From JAXGPP01 sp964436865 (GTDB lineage Bacteria > Planctomycetota > Planctomycetia > Pirellulales > Thermoguttaceae): a stretch of 7,148 nt of DNA. The DNA is taken from NCBI GenBank assembly GCA_964436865.1, contig CAYTFK010000346.1, positions 1 through 7,148 of the forward strand, given 5' to 3'. Made by a program: the position numbers and the translations under genes. Under the pieces are notes generated by a model. That model was not told where the DNA came from. It saw only the letters and a program-made list of their open reading frames with translations, and did not search any database. Positions 1 to 7,148 of this stretch are shown here, in pieces; positions within the stretch are counted from its first letter, which is position 1; each line of letters begins with the position of its first letter.

Positions 1-2813
<2,813 letters not shown>

Positions 2814-2854
2814 GGCGTTATGGTGTTGCAGTGGGGCGAGCAGGCAAAACCGCG

Positions 2855-2883
2855 ATTGTATCGCCTGTCGCAGGGGGTGGCGA
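2855..2883 (-). promoter_or_regulatory. Candidate promoter of leuS, -10 overlapped by a palindrome
   Basis: On the minus strand a -10-like TACAAT lies at 2860-2855 (5 of 6 consensus bases). It is preceded by a 17-bp spacer and a weak -35, TCGCCA, at 2883-2878 (4 of 6). Transcription would begin near 2848, giving a leader of about 35 nt. The -10 lies inside a perfect inverted repeat, GCGAT-TGT-ATCGC (2852-2864 on the plus strand), which could be an operator or chance. There is no T-box-like leader, which would have been a known way to control a leucyl-tRNA synthetase gene. Confidence 0.35.
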
Positions 2884-3044
2884 GTGGAAAGAAAGCCGCT
2901 CAAGTCAGCGTAACAGGTACGTTCCGACCCGCATGCGTCGCGACTTTCGCAAAAGCCAATCGCCCGACTGTAGAGGGGGGTGGCGTCTGCTTCAATGCGA
3001 CTCACAGGACGCCCAGCCGAGACGGAGCGCTCGCTCGGCAACCG

Positions 3045-3113
3045 GAAAGCAAACGCCCTGAAGAGGCGCTACCATTCCGCCACTGGCGGAACGGATCGCA
3101 CCCCATCAGGGCG
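3045..3113 (-). terminator. Nested inverted repeats after the sigma factor gene, possible terminator
   Basis: Outer arms CGCCCTGA (3054-3061) and TCAGGGCG (3106-3113) are perfect 8-bp complements. They enclose a second perfect hairpin, TTCCGCC-ACT-GGCGGAA (3075-3091). Read on the minus strand, the outer stem is followed at once by the T-rich TTTGCTTT. The structure begins 46 nt after the sigma factor stop codon. That position suits 3'-end formation or an RNA-stabilising structure. The long interior and broken T tract make it a poor classical terminator. Confidence 0.35.
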
Positions 3114-3158
3114 CCTTGTTTCTACGACGGATCAATGGCCGTCGCATGGCACAATCGT

Positions 3159-3734
3159 TCATGCCGGGGCGAGCGCCGACAGTTCCTTGGCCAGCCGCTT
3201 CCGGGCGACGTGCAAGCGGCGCTTGATCGTGCCCACGGGAGAAGCGAATTCATCGCTCATTTCCAGCAGCGACCGTCCCTGGAAGTAAAAGGCGACCAGC
3301 GTGCTGCGATCGAGGTCGGTAAGCCGATCGAGACCGCGCCGAATCTGGAGTTGCTCCTCCTGGGCCAGCATCCGACCCAGCGGAGTTTCCCGGTCCTGGC
3401 AGTCGTCGGCGAACTGGTCGGGCTCCACCCCCACGGCCGCATGCGACCGCATCGCCCGGTTGATCGCCATCCGGCCAGCGATCGCCCGCAGCCAGCCGCC
3501 GAACGCCAGCGGGTTCTGGAGCTGGTCGATCTTCCGCATCGCCTGGATGAAGACTTCCTGCACCAGTTCCTGGGCCTCGGCGTCGTTGCCCAGCCGCCGG
3601 TAAGCCGTCACGTAGACCGCCCGCTGGTAGCGGCTGAACAGGTCGTTGAAGGCAGCCCGATCACCGTCCTGAGCAGCGCGGACAAGAGTCGCCAGTTGTT
3701 CTTTATCGAAAGCTGTTTCTTGTGTGAGAGTCAT
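3159..3734 (-). CDS. Sigma-70 family (ECF-like) RNA polymerase sigma factor
   Basis: A 191-residue sigma factor with only the two core domains, which directs RNA polymerase to a dedicated set of promoters. The region 2 domain spans about residues 15-95: the helix with FNDLFSRYQRAVYVTAYRRL, then DAEAQELVQEVF at 51-62 (region 2.2, core binding), then WLRAIAGRMAINR at 81-93 (the -10 recognition side). A short linker of about 30 residues follows, rich in acidic residues and Gln. Region 4 spans about 126-185, with the helix-turn-helix SLLEMSDEFASPVGTIKRRL contacting the -35. The total length is normal for ECF-type factors. I chose the ATG at 3734, preceded by AGGTAGAAG, over a GTG at 3818 because the longer form adds 28 residues unlike any sigma factor N-terminus. 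No anti-sigma gene adjoins, and the regulon cannot be deduced. Confidence 0.93.
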   Translation of the reverse strand: MTLTQETAFDKEQLATLVRAAQDGDRAAFNDLFSRYQRAVYVTAYRRLGNDAEAQELVQEVFIQAMRKIDQLQNPLAFGGWLRAIAGRMAINRAMRSHAAVGVEPDQFADDCQDRETPLGRMLAQEEQLQIRRGLDRLTDLDRSTLVAFYFQGRSLLEMSDEFASPVGTIKRRLHVARKRLAKELSALAPA

Positions 3735-3751
3735 CGTTCTTCTACCTGTCA

Positions 3752-3778
3752 ATGGACGACGAAAGGCGACCCAGTTCC
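3752..3778 (-). promoter_or_regulatory. Possible ECF-type promoter of the sigma factor gene
   Basis: The minus strand reads GGAACT at 3778-3773, then 15 bp, then GTCCAT at 3757-3752. ECF promoters typically pair a GGAAC -35 with a GTC or TCT-like -10 at about this spacing. A start near 3745 would leave a leader of about 11 nt that still contains the ribosome-binding stretch. If it is real, the factor may activate its own gene. The short motifs make chance plausible. Confidence 0.25.
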
Positions 3779-3802
3779 AGGGAAGAGCAGGCAATCGCAG
3801 AA

Positions 3803-3817
3803 TGCCAAGAATTGGCA
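3803..3817. promoter_or_regulatory. Perfect inverted repeat, operator candidate upstream of the sigma factor gene
   Basis: TGCCAA-GAA-TTGGCA is a 15-bp perfect inverted repeat with 6-bp arms. It ends 69 bp before the sigma factor ATG and about 25 bp upstream of the possible ECF-type -35. Size and symmetry suit a dimeric repressor or activator, but no cognate regulator is present. Confidence 0.3.
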
Positions 3818-3882
3818 CCGCTGCCGGCTCAACCCGTAGGTCCGCAGTGTTCGTCAGGCGCTGAGAGTTCCGGCCGTGAGGC

Positions 3883-4188
3883 TCAGAACCGGCTTAGGCC
3901 TGATGCGGACCAGGGGCGACTGAGGCGGGACCAACGCTGGGCCAGACAGCGACCCGCTGGTGCGCGTCGCTTCAAGCCCGGTCCGACCGCCGATTTCACC
4001 AGGCACGGTTGAAGTGCCCAATGGCCGGCGGCACGCCTAAAGAGCCGTGCCAGGAGATACCGCGATTCCTCGAGGCGCAGCCCATGCATGGCCGTACCCG
4101 TTACGACGCCCGCCACGACGTTCTTAGCCGTGCGAATCGCAACGACGACGGCATTAACGGCGGTGATCGTATCGAGGTACGTACGCAT
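3883..4188 (-). CDS. Hypothetical protein, doubtful small ORF
   Basis: A 101-codon frame that I do not recognise. In favour of coding: the ATG at 4188 has a good ribosome-binding site (AGAGG, 7-nt spacer). The first 60 codons are about two-thirds G or C at the third position, with a less GC-rich second position. The N-terminal part is mildly hydrophobic and reads like a folded helix (TAVNAVVVAIRTAKNVVAGV). Against it: residues beyond about 60 are Arg-, Pro- and Ser-rich and look like translated non-coding DNA, and two GGCAC/GTGCC hairpins (4002-4018, 4030-4051) lie in the middle. It precedes the sigma factor gene by 148 bp on the same strand. The hydrophobic stretch is too short and too interrupted by charge to call a membrane segment, so an anti-sigma role is not supported. 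Confidence 0.4.
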   Translation of the reverse strand: MRTYLDTITAVNAVVVAIRTAKNVVAGVVTGTAMHGLRLEESRYLLARLFRRAAGHWALQPCLVKSAVGPGLKRRAPAGRCLAQRWSRLSRPWSASGLSRF

Positions 4189-4352
4189 GGGAAAACCTCT
4201 GCGCCTTGCGCGGTTTACAGAAGAACGATCCGTGCTTCCGGTTGCGAGGCGGGCGGGGGTCGAAATTGACCGTCGGCCGACCACCTCTAGTGCTTACATT
4301 GCCACGACTTACCGTCGACGTCAAGGGCCGTGCTGCGTAGGCACGATCCCCG

Positions 4353-4387
4353 AAAAAATTGACGGGTGGCCGTACTATAGACACCCG
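4353..4387 (-). terminator. Candidate intrinsic terminator for minus-strand transcripts
   Basis: On the minus strand a perfect 6-bp stem, CGGGTG (4387-4382) with CACCCG (4368-4363), encloses a 13-nt loop. It is followed after four bases (TCAA) by T6 at 4358-4353. The gap before the T-run weakens it. It lies about 160 nt past the uxaC stop and could act as a back-up terminator. Confidence 0.35.
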
Positions 4388-4521
4388 CGGGGCCAAAATG
4401 TTCGCGCTACGGCGGAAAAATCAGAAAAAATCCTCCGATATCCCGCTGCGGCAGGGGGCATAACGCCCGTCCTGCCAAGGTCCTTTGCTTCATCGACCGC
4501 AGCGACGCCGGCAGTTTGGAG

Positions 4522-4538
4522 AAAAACGGCAGACCGCC
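4522..4538 (-). terminator. Weak terminator candidate just after uxaC
   Basis: A short hairpin with core CGG-TCTG-CCG (4536-4527, extendable by G-U pairs) begins about 10 nt after the uxaC stop codon and is followed directly by T5 (4526-4522). Position and T tract are right. The three-base-pair GC core is weaker than usual. Confidence 0.3.
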
Positions 4539-4547
4539 AGACACTTC

Positions 4548-5963
4548 CTACAACGCGAATCCAAAATAGCGCGCCGCGTTGTGGTAGCAGATGTCCTCCA
4601 CCATCCGGCCCACCAGATCGAAATCTCTCGGTAACAGCCCCTGGTCGATCTCCTTGCCCAGCAAGTTGCAGAGAATCCGCCGGAAGTACTCGTGCCGAGT
4701 GTAGGAGAGAAACGACCGGCTGTCAGTGAGCATGCCTACGAAACGGCTCAACAGCCCCTGGTTCGACAGTGTCTCCAGTTGCCGTTCCATGCCGTCTTTC
4801 TGGTCCAGGAACCACCAGCCGCTGCCGTACTGCATCTTGCCGGGCATGCTGCCGTCCTGGAAATTAGCCACCATCGTCGCGAACACGTCGTTGTAGGCCG
4901 GATTGATGTTGTACACGATCGTCCGCGTCAGTCGGCGCTGGCGTTCCAGGCGGTCGAAGAACCGCGACATCGGTTCGGCGACCGGCCAATCGCCGATGGA
5001 GTCAAAGCCCGTGTCGGGCCCGACGGCTTCGAGCATCCGCGTGTTGTTGTTGCGGATCGGGCCCACGTGAAACTGCTGGGTCCAGCCTTTCTCGTGGTCC
5101 ATCAGGGCGAACTCGTGCAGCATGGCCGACTTGAATTTGGTGATCTCATCGCGGTGCAGCTCATGTCCGCGACGCAGCTTGGCGAAGATCGTCGCCAACT
5201 CACCAGGGGTGTATTCGTCGGCAAAGAACGTGGTGATGCCGTGGTCCGAGAGGCGGCAGCCCTGCGCGTGGAAGAAATCGTGGCGTTTGCGGATCGCCTC
5301 GATGAACGTGTCGAAATCGCGGATGTCGACGTCGGCCACGCGGGCCAGGCGGTTGGTCCACGAATTCAGGGCGTCGGGCGCTTCGGCTGCCATCGCTTTG
5401 TCGGGGCGGAAGGTCGGCAGCACTTGGATCGAGAATGACTTGTCGGCCGCAATCCGCGCGTGATGTTCCAGCGAATCGGTCGGATCGTCGGTCGTGCACA
5501 CCAGCACGACGTTCATCTTCCACATGATGCCGCGGCACGAGAATCCGTCGCGCGCGAGCAGGTCGTTCGCCTGATCCCAGATGCCGCGCGCCGTCTGTGG
5601 ATTGAGCAGCCGATCCGAAATGCCGAACGGGCGTTTGAGTTCCAGGTGGGTCCAGTGATAGAGCGGATTGCGGAGCGTGCTGGGGACCGTTTCCGCCCAC
5701 TTCTCAAACTTCTCCCAATCCGATGCGTCGCCGGTGCAGTAGCGCTCCGGCACGCCATTGGCGCGCATGGCGCGCCACTTGTAGTGGTCGCCATGGAGCC
5801 AGATCTCGGCGAGGTTCTTGAAGCGGTGGTCGTCGGCGATCTGCTGGGGTGGCAGATGGCAATGGTAATCGATGATCGGGAGATCGCGGGCGTGGTCGTG
5901 GAAGAGCTTCGCGCCGGACTTGGTTTCGAGCAGGAAGTCCTCGGTGATGAATACGTCGCTCAC
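4548..5963 (-). CDS. uxaC: Glucuronate isomerase (uronate isomerase)
   Basis: Cytoplasmic isomerase (EC 5.3.1.12) of the amidohydrolase superfamily. It converts D-glucuronate to D-fructuronate and D-galacturonate to D-tagaturonate, the entry step of hexuronate catabolism. From the chosen start the protein has 471 residues, matching the roughly 470 of the E. coli enzyme. Diagnostic segments are DYHCHLPP at 32-39, with the His-x-His metal site at H34/H36; NPLYHWTHLEL near 99-109; CTTDDPTDSLEHH from 156; and TDSRSFLSYTRHEYFRRILC from 413, holding the conserved Asp (414) and the Arg-His pair (423-424). The start is GTG at 5963. A GAGG lies 7 nt upstream, and MSDVFITEDFLLE matches the usual N-terminus, whereas a longer form from 6014 would add 17 unrelated residues. 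It lies 117 bp after the 252-aa gene. No other hexuronate genes (uxaB, uxuA, kdgK or a transporter) are in the window. Confidence 0.97.
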   Translation of the reverse strand: MSDVFITEDFLLETKSGAKLFHDHARDLPIIDYHCHLPPQQIADDHRFKNLAEIWLHGDHYKWRAMRANGVPERYCTGDASDWEKFEKWAETVPSTLRNPLYHWTHLELKRPFGISDRLLNPQTARGIWDQANDLLARDGFSCRGIMWKMNVVLVCTTDDPTDSLEHHARIAADKSFSIQVLPTFRPDKAMAAEAPDALNSWTNRLARVADVDIRDFDTFIEAIRKRHDFFHAQGCRLSDHGITTFFADEYTPGELATIFAKLRRGHELHRDEITKFKSAMLHEFALMDHEKGWTQQFHVGPIRNNNTRMLEAVGPDTGFDSIGDWPVAEPMSRFFDRLERQRRLTRTIVYNINPAYNDVFATMVANFQDGSMPGKMQYGSGWWFLDQKDGMERQLETLSNQGLLSRFVGMLTDSRSFLSYTRHEYFRRILCNLLGKEIDQGLLPRDFDLVGRMVEDICYHNAARYFGFAL

Positions 5964-6023
5964 GGCGAGACCTCGTGGAGACGGCGGGGTGGCCAAAAGA
6001 GAGAGGATCCTCAAATCCCGCTC

Positions 6024-6052
6024 AGTGTAACCGGCGCGCCGACGCTGGCCAA
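6024..6052 (-). promoter_or_regulatory. Candidate sigma-70-type promoter for uxaC
   Basis: The minus strand has TTGGCC at 6052-6047, a 17-bp spacer, and TACACT at 6029-6024. Each box matches 4 of 6 consensus bases. The start would be near 6017, giving a 54-nt leader to the GTG. The spacer contains the 10-bp palindrome CGGCGCGCCG (6032-6041). If functional, uxaC can be transcribed independently of the upstream gene. Confidence 0.35.
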
Positions 6053-6080
6053 GGAGCAGCGAAGCACTGTCGTGAGCGTC

Positions 6081-6839
6081 TCATGTCCCCAGCGGCGGAT
6101 CCGCGGTGGACAAAGCCGCGTAAAGCGCCGAGGCGAGTTCCTGGTCGGTCGATCGGGCCAGGATTGCTCCCCGCACGCGAGCGCGGAGTATCACGCCCTT
6201 CTCGAGCGGTTGCGGAAACAGGCGGTGCCGAACGCAGACTGGAGCGTCGGGCGTCTCGCCGCACGCAATCTCGTCACGATCGAAATCAGCCGGATGGATC
6301 ATTTCGGCGTAGCTCAAGTCGCCGAGAACCGGCCGGAATAGCAGGCAGCCCGGACCGTCCTGAGGCACGACACCGATTGTCCCGTCCGCTTCGAGCGGCT
6401 CGAAACGGCCACTCTGTCGATCCCGCAGTCGCAGCATCTCACCCGGCGGAACGGCGCTCACGACGGCCAGTGCCGGACGGCTGTCGAGCAGGTCGGTTCG
6501 CACCGATACGACCATATCGATCGCCCCCAGCAACCCGGTTGCGCCGGCATTGCCGACGGCCTGCCAGCGGACGTCGACTTGAATCGGCCAACCCTTCGTT
6601 TCGCGGTACGCGGCCACCAGGTCGATGCTCCGCGTATAGCACTCCACAATCGCGTCGCGGCCGGTATGAGAAATGGCCGGGACTTCAATCCCCAGAACAT
6701 GGAAATCGGCAGCCGCGTTCAGCACTGGATGGATGTCGTGAATGCCCCTCGCCGGCTGCTCGAGGTCAAGCGACGCACTCAGTCCTTCGAGTCGCAGTTG
6801 GGCTTTGTTCCCAGCGAGTTGCCACACACGCAAGTCCAT
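6081..6839 (-). CDS. Conserved hypothetical protein, planctomycete type
   Basis: A 252-residue soluble protein of unknown function. There is no signal peptide, membrane segment or catalytic motif that I can name. Alternating hydrophobic residues suggest mainly beta structure. Landmarks are VWQLAGNKAQLRLEGL at the start; HVLGIEVPA; ECYTRSIDLVAAYRET near 65-80; VDVRWQAV; MVVSVRTDLLDSRPAL near 110-125; GCLLFRP; and SYAEMIHPADFD with LEKGVILRARVRGAIL towards the end. This pattern resembles an uncharacterised protein I associate with planctomycete genomes, a recollection rather than a search. The ATG at 6839 is preferred because AGGA sits 4 nt upstream, while a GTG at 6851 lacks any ribosome-binding site. 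The gene starts about 50 nt after a strong terminator and no promoter is visible in between, so its expression may depend on read-through. Placement before uxaC hints at a link to sugar-acid metabolism, but that is only guilt by association. Confidence 0.85.
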   Translation of the reverse strand: MDLRVWQLAGNKAQLRLEGLSASLDLEQPARGIHDIHPVLNAAADFHVLGIEVPAISHTGRDAIVECYTRSIDLVAAYRETKGWPIQVDVRWQAVGNAGATGLLGAIDMVVSVRTDLLDSRPALAVVSAVPPGEMLRLRDRQSGRFEPLEADGTIGVVPQDGPGCLLFRPVLGDLSYAEMIHPADFDRDEIACGETPDAPVCVRHRLFPQPLEKGVILRARVRGAILARSTDQELASALYAALSTADPPLGT

Positions 6840-6888
6840 ACGTTCCTGCACCCGTGCCGTTGATGGAGGTTGCGGCCCCGTTCAGGCA

Positions 6889-6931
6889 ACAAAAAAACCC
6901 CGCCGCTCGCAGCCAGGGCGAAACGGCGGGG
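6889..6931 (-). terminator. Strong intrinsic terminator
   Basis: Read on the minus strand, CCCCGCCG (6931-6924) pairs perfectly with CGGCGGGG (6905-6898), and T7 (6897-6891) follows immediately. The 18-nt loop holds a further TCGC/GCGA pairing (6921-6918 with 6910-6907). It works only on the minus strand, as the plus strand has no T tract after the hairpin. It ends transcripts arriving from the right, 50 nt before the 252-aa gene, and no ORF within the window could be the gene it terminates. Confidence 0.88.
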
Positions 6932-7045
6932 CCGGAACAGAGAAGAGGCCGTCGCAATACAGGGCTTTGCAGCCCGAATGAACTATGTTCCCTGGATGAA
7001 ACCGCAGGACCTACGTACGGCTATGACCCTCCCCCCTTTTCGTTC
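6891..7045 (-). ncRNA. Candidate small RNA or attenuated leader (about 155 nt)
   Basis: This stretch is bounded by a good promoter upstream and a strong intrinsic terminator at its 3' end, with no ORF and ribosome-binding site inside. Predicted RNA features, 5' to 3', are: a purine-rich start with a G6-A-G3 tract (7037-7028 region); a 6-bp helix GGAACA (6991-6986) with TGTTCC (6939-6934), which would stack 2 nt from the terminator stem; inside it the hairpin GGGCT-GCAA-AGCCC (6975-6962) capped by a GNRA tetraloop; then the terminator hairpin. It does not match the 6S, SRP, tmRNA or RNase P RNA signatures that I know. It could be a free-standing small RNA, or a leader whose terminator controls read-through into the 252-aa gene. 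Existence of the transcript is inferred, not shown. Confidence 0.45.
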
Positions 7046-7051
7046 AGTTGC

Positions 7052-7100
7052 ATCATATCAGGTTTCATGGGCTTGTCCATAGCCGGCAAACTAAATTTTT
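7052..7100 (-). promoter_or_regulatory. Promoter of the candidate small RNA or leader, with UP-like A/T tract
   Basis: On the minus strand -35 TGGACA (7079-7074, 5 of 6), a 16-bp spacer and -10 TATGAT (7057-7052, 5 of 6) form the best sigma-70-type promoter in the window. The predicted start is near 7045. An A/T tract, AAAAATTTAGTTT (7099-7087), lies about 42-54 bp upstream of the start, where UP elements bind the alpha subunit C-terminal domain. Confidence 0.5.
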
Positions 7101-7101
7101 G

Positions 7102-7126
7102 CAGAACGTTCTGGAGAATTGATTCT
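7102..7126. promoter_or_regulatory. Two adjacent palindromes upstream of the promoter
   Basis: CAGAACGTTCTG (7102-7113) is a perfect 12-bp palindrome. AGAAT-TG-ATTCT (7115-7126) is a second inverted repeat 13 bp further on. The first is centred about 62 bp before the predicted transcription start of the minus-strand promoter, the classical distance for an upstream activator. The two share AGAA/TTCT arms, so they may be tandem half-related sites. Regulator unknown. Confidence 0.35.
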
Positions 7127-7148
7127 GTCGGGGGGGGTCGGGTGGTTG

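Larger units (their letters stand above)
2814..3158. other. Intergenic region between the sigma factor gene and leuS
   Basis: 345 bp with no convincing gene. The open frames here are either the continuation of an antisense frame opposite leuS or short frames without a credible start. It contains the leuS promoter candidate, a GCCGAG/CTCGGC inverted repeat (3016-3039) enclosing the palindrome GAGCGCTC (3025-3032), and the nested inverted repeats described separately. I looked for a tRNA because the minus strand near 3090-3065 resembles a tRNA D-arm (TGGCGGAATGGTAG), but no anticodon arm or T-arm could be completed. Confidence 0.6.
4189..4547. other. Intergenic region downstream of uxaC
   Basis: 359 bp without a supportable gene. 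On the minus strand it holds several T-runs: T5 at 4526-4522, one T5 and one T6 between about 4432 and 4416, and T6 at 4358-4353. Two of these follow hairpins and are listed as terminator candidates. A weak promoter-like TTGACG at 4324-4319 followed by CAATGT at 17 bp could serve the small ORF downstream, but the -10 is poor. No repeats or tRNA were seen. Confidence 0.55.
6840..7148. other. Non-coding right end of the window
   Basis: 309 bp without a credible coding region. It holds the promoter, candidate RNA, terminator and palindromes described separately. The last 20 bases include a run of eight G (7130-7137) followed by GGG and GG (plus strand), a guanine-rich tract that could form unusual structure but has too few full runs for a confident quadruplex call. 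Confidence 0.6.

Noticed and set aside
3065..3095. tRNA-like sequence on the minus strand resembling a leucine tRNA D-arm.
   Set aside because: No acceptor stem, anticodon arm or T-arm (GTTCGA) could be assembled around it.
4359..4380. TTGACG followed by TACTAT on the plus strand as a promoter.
   Set aside because: The spacing between the boxes is about 8 bp, far from 16-18, and no plus-strand gene follows.
4692..6341. Long plus-strand frames (248 and 293 codons) opposite uxaC and the gene before it.
   Set aside because: Codon-aligned antisense shadows of uxaC. The sense product is unmistakable and the plus-strand products look like no family.
6996..7068. ATGAAACC / GGTTTCAT inverted repeat spanning the candidate RNA's 5' region.
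   Set aside because: The arms are 57 nt apart and one lies upstream of the predicted transcription start, so they would not pair in the transcript. Probably chance.
7130..7142. G-quadruplex at the right edge.
   Set aside because: Only one long G run plus GGG and GG are visible before the window ends, so the four-run requirement is not convincingly met.

Overview
The window is a stretch of GC-rich bacterial chromosome in which every supportable gene lies on the minus strand. The protein features fit a member of the Planctomycetota, probably Pirellulales-like. LeuS carries an insertion before its WCP segment and an R-x-GYPRKPGD segment before the editing domain, and the sigma factor is a short two-domain protein. 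Beside a glucuronate isomerase there is also a conserved-looking protein of a type I associate with planctomycetes. This taxonomic call rests on recalled family features, not on a search.

In the direction of transcription (right to left), the layout is as follows. Positions 7148-6840 hold no ORF. They contain a good promoter (-35 TGGACA, 16-bp spacer, -10 TATGAT, with an A/T tract upstream), about 155 nt of structured sequence, and a textbook intrinsic terminator at 6889-6931. This is either a small RNA gene or an attenuated leader for the gene that follows. Next come an uncharacterised 252-aa protein (6839-6081) and uxaC, glucuronate isomerase (5963-4548, GTG start), separated by 117 bp that hold a possible second promoter. 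Positions 4547-4189 are non-coding, with two hairpin/T-run structures that could end the uxaC transcript. A doubtful 101-aa ORF (4188-3883) follows, then a 148-bp gap with operator-like and promoter-like sites in front of a 191-aa sigma-70-family (ECF-like) sigma factor (3734-3159). A 345-bp spacer (3158-2814) holds nested inverted repeats and a leuS promoter candidate. leuS itself runs from 2813 past the left edge and is missing only its last few residues.

Functionally this is a mix. UxaC opens hexuronate breakdown by converting D-glucuronate to D-fructuronate and D-galacturonate to D-tagaturonate. LeuS is housekeeping translation. The sigma factor would control a regulon that cannot be seen here, and no anti-sigma gene adjoins it. 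The most interesting element is the promoter-RNA-terminator unit at the right end. It has a 12-bp perfect palindrome centred about 62 bp upstream of the predicted start, which would suit an activator site. I found no CRISPR array, insertion sequence, tRNA, rRNA or attachment site.
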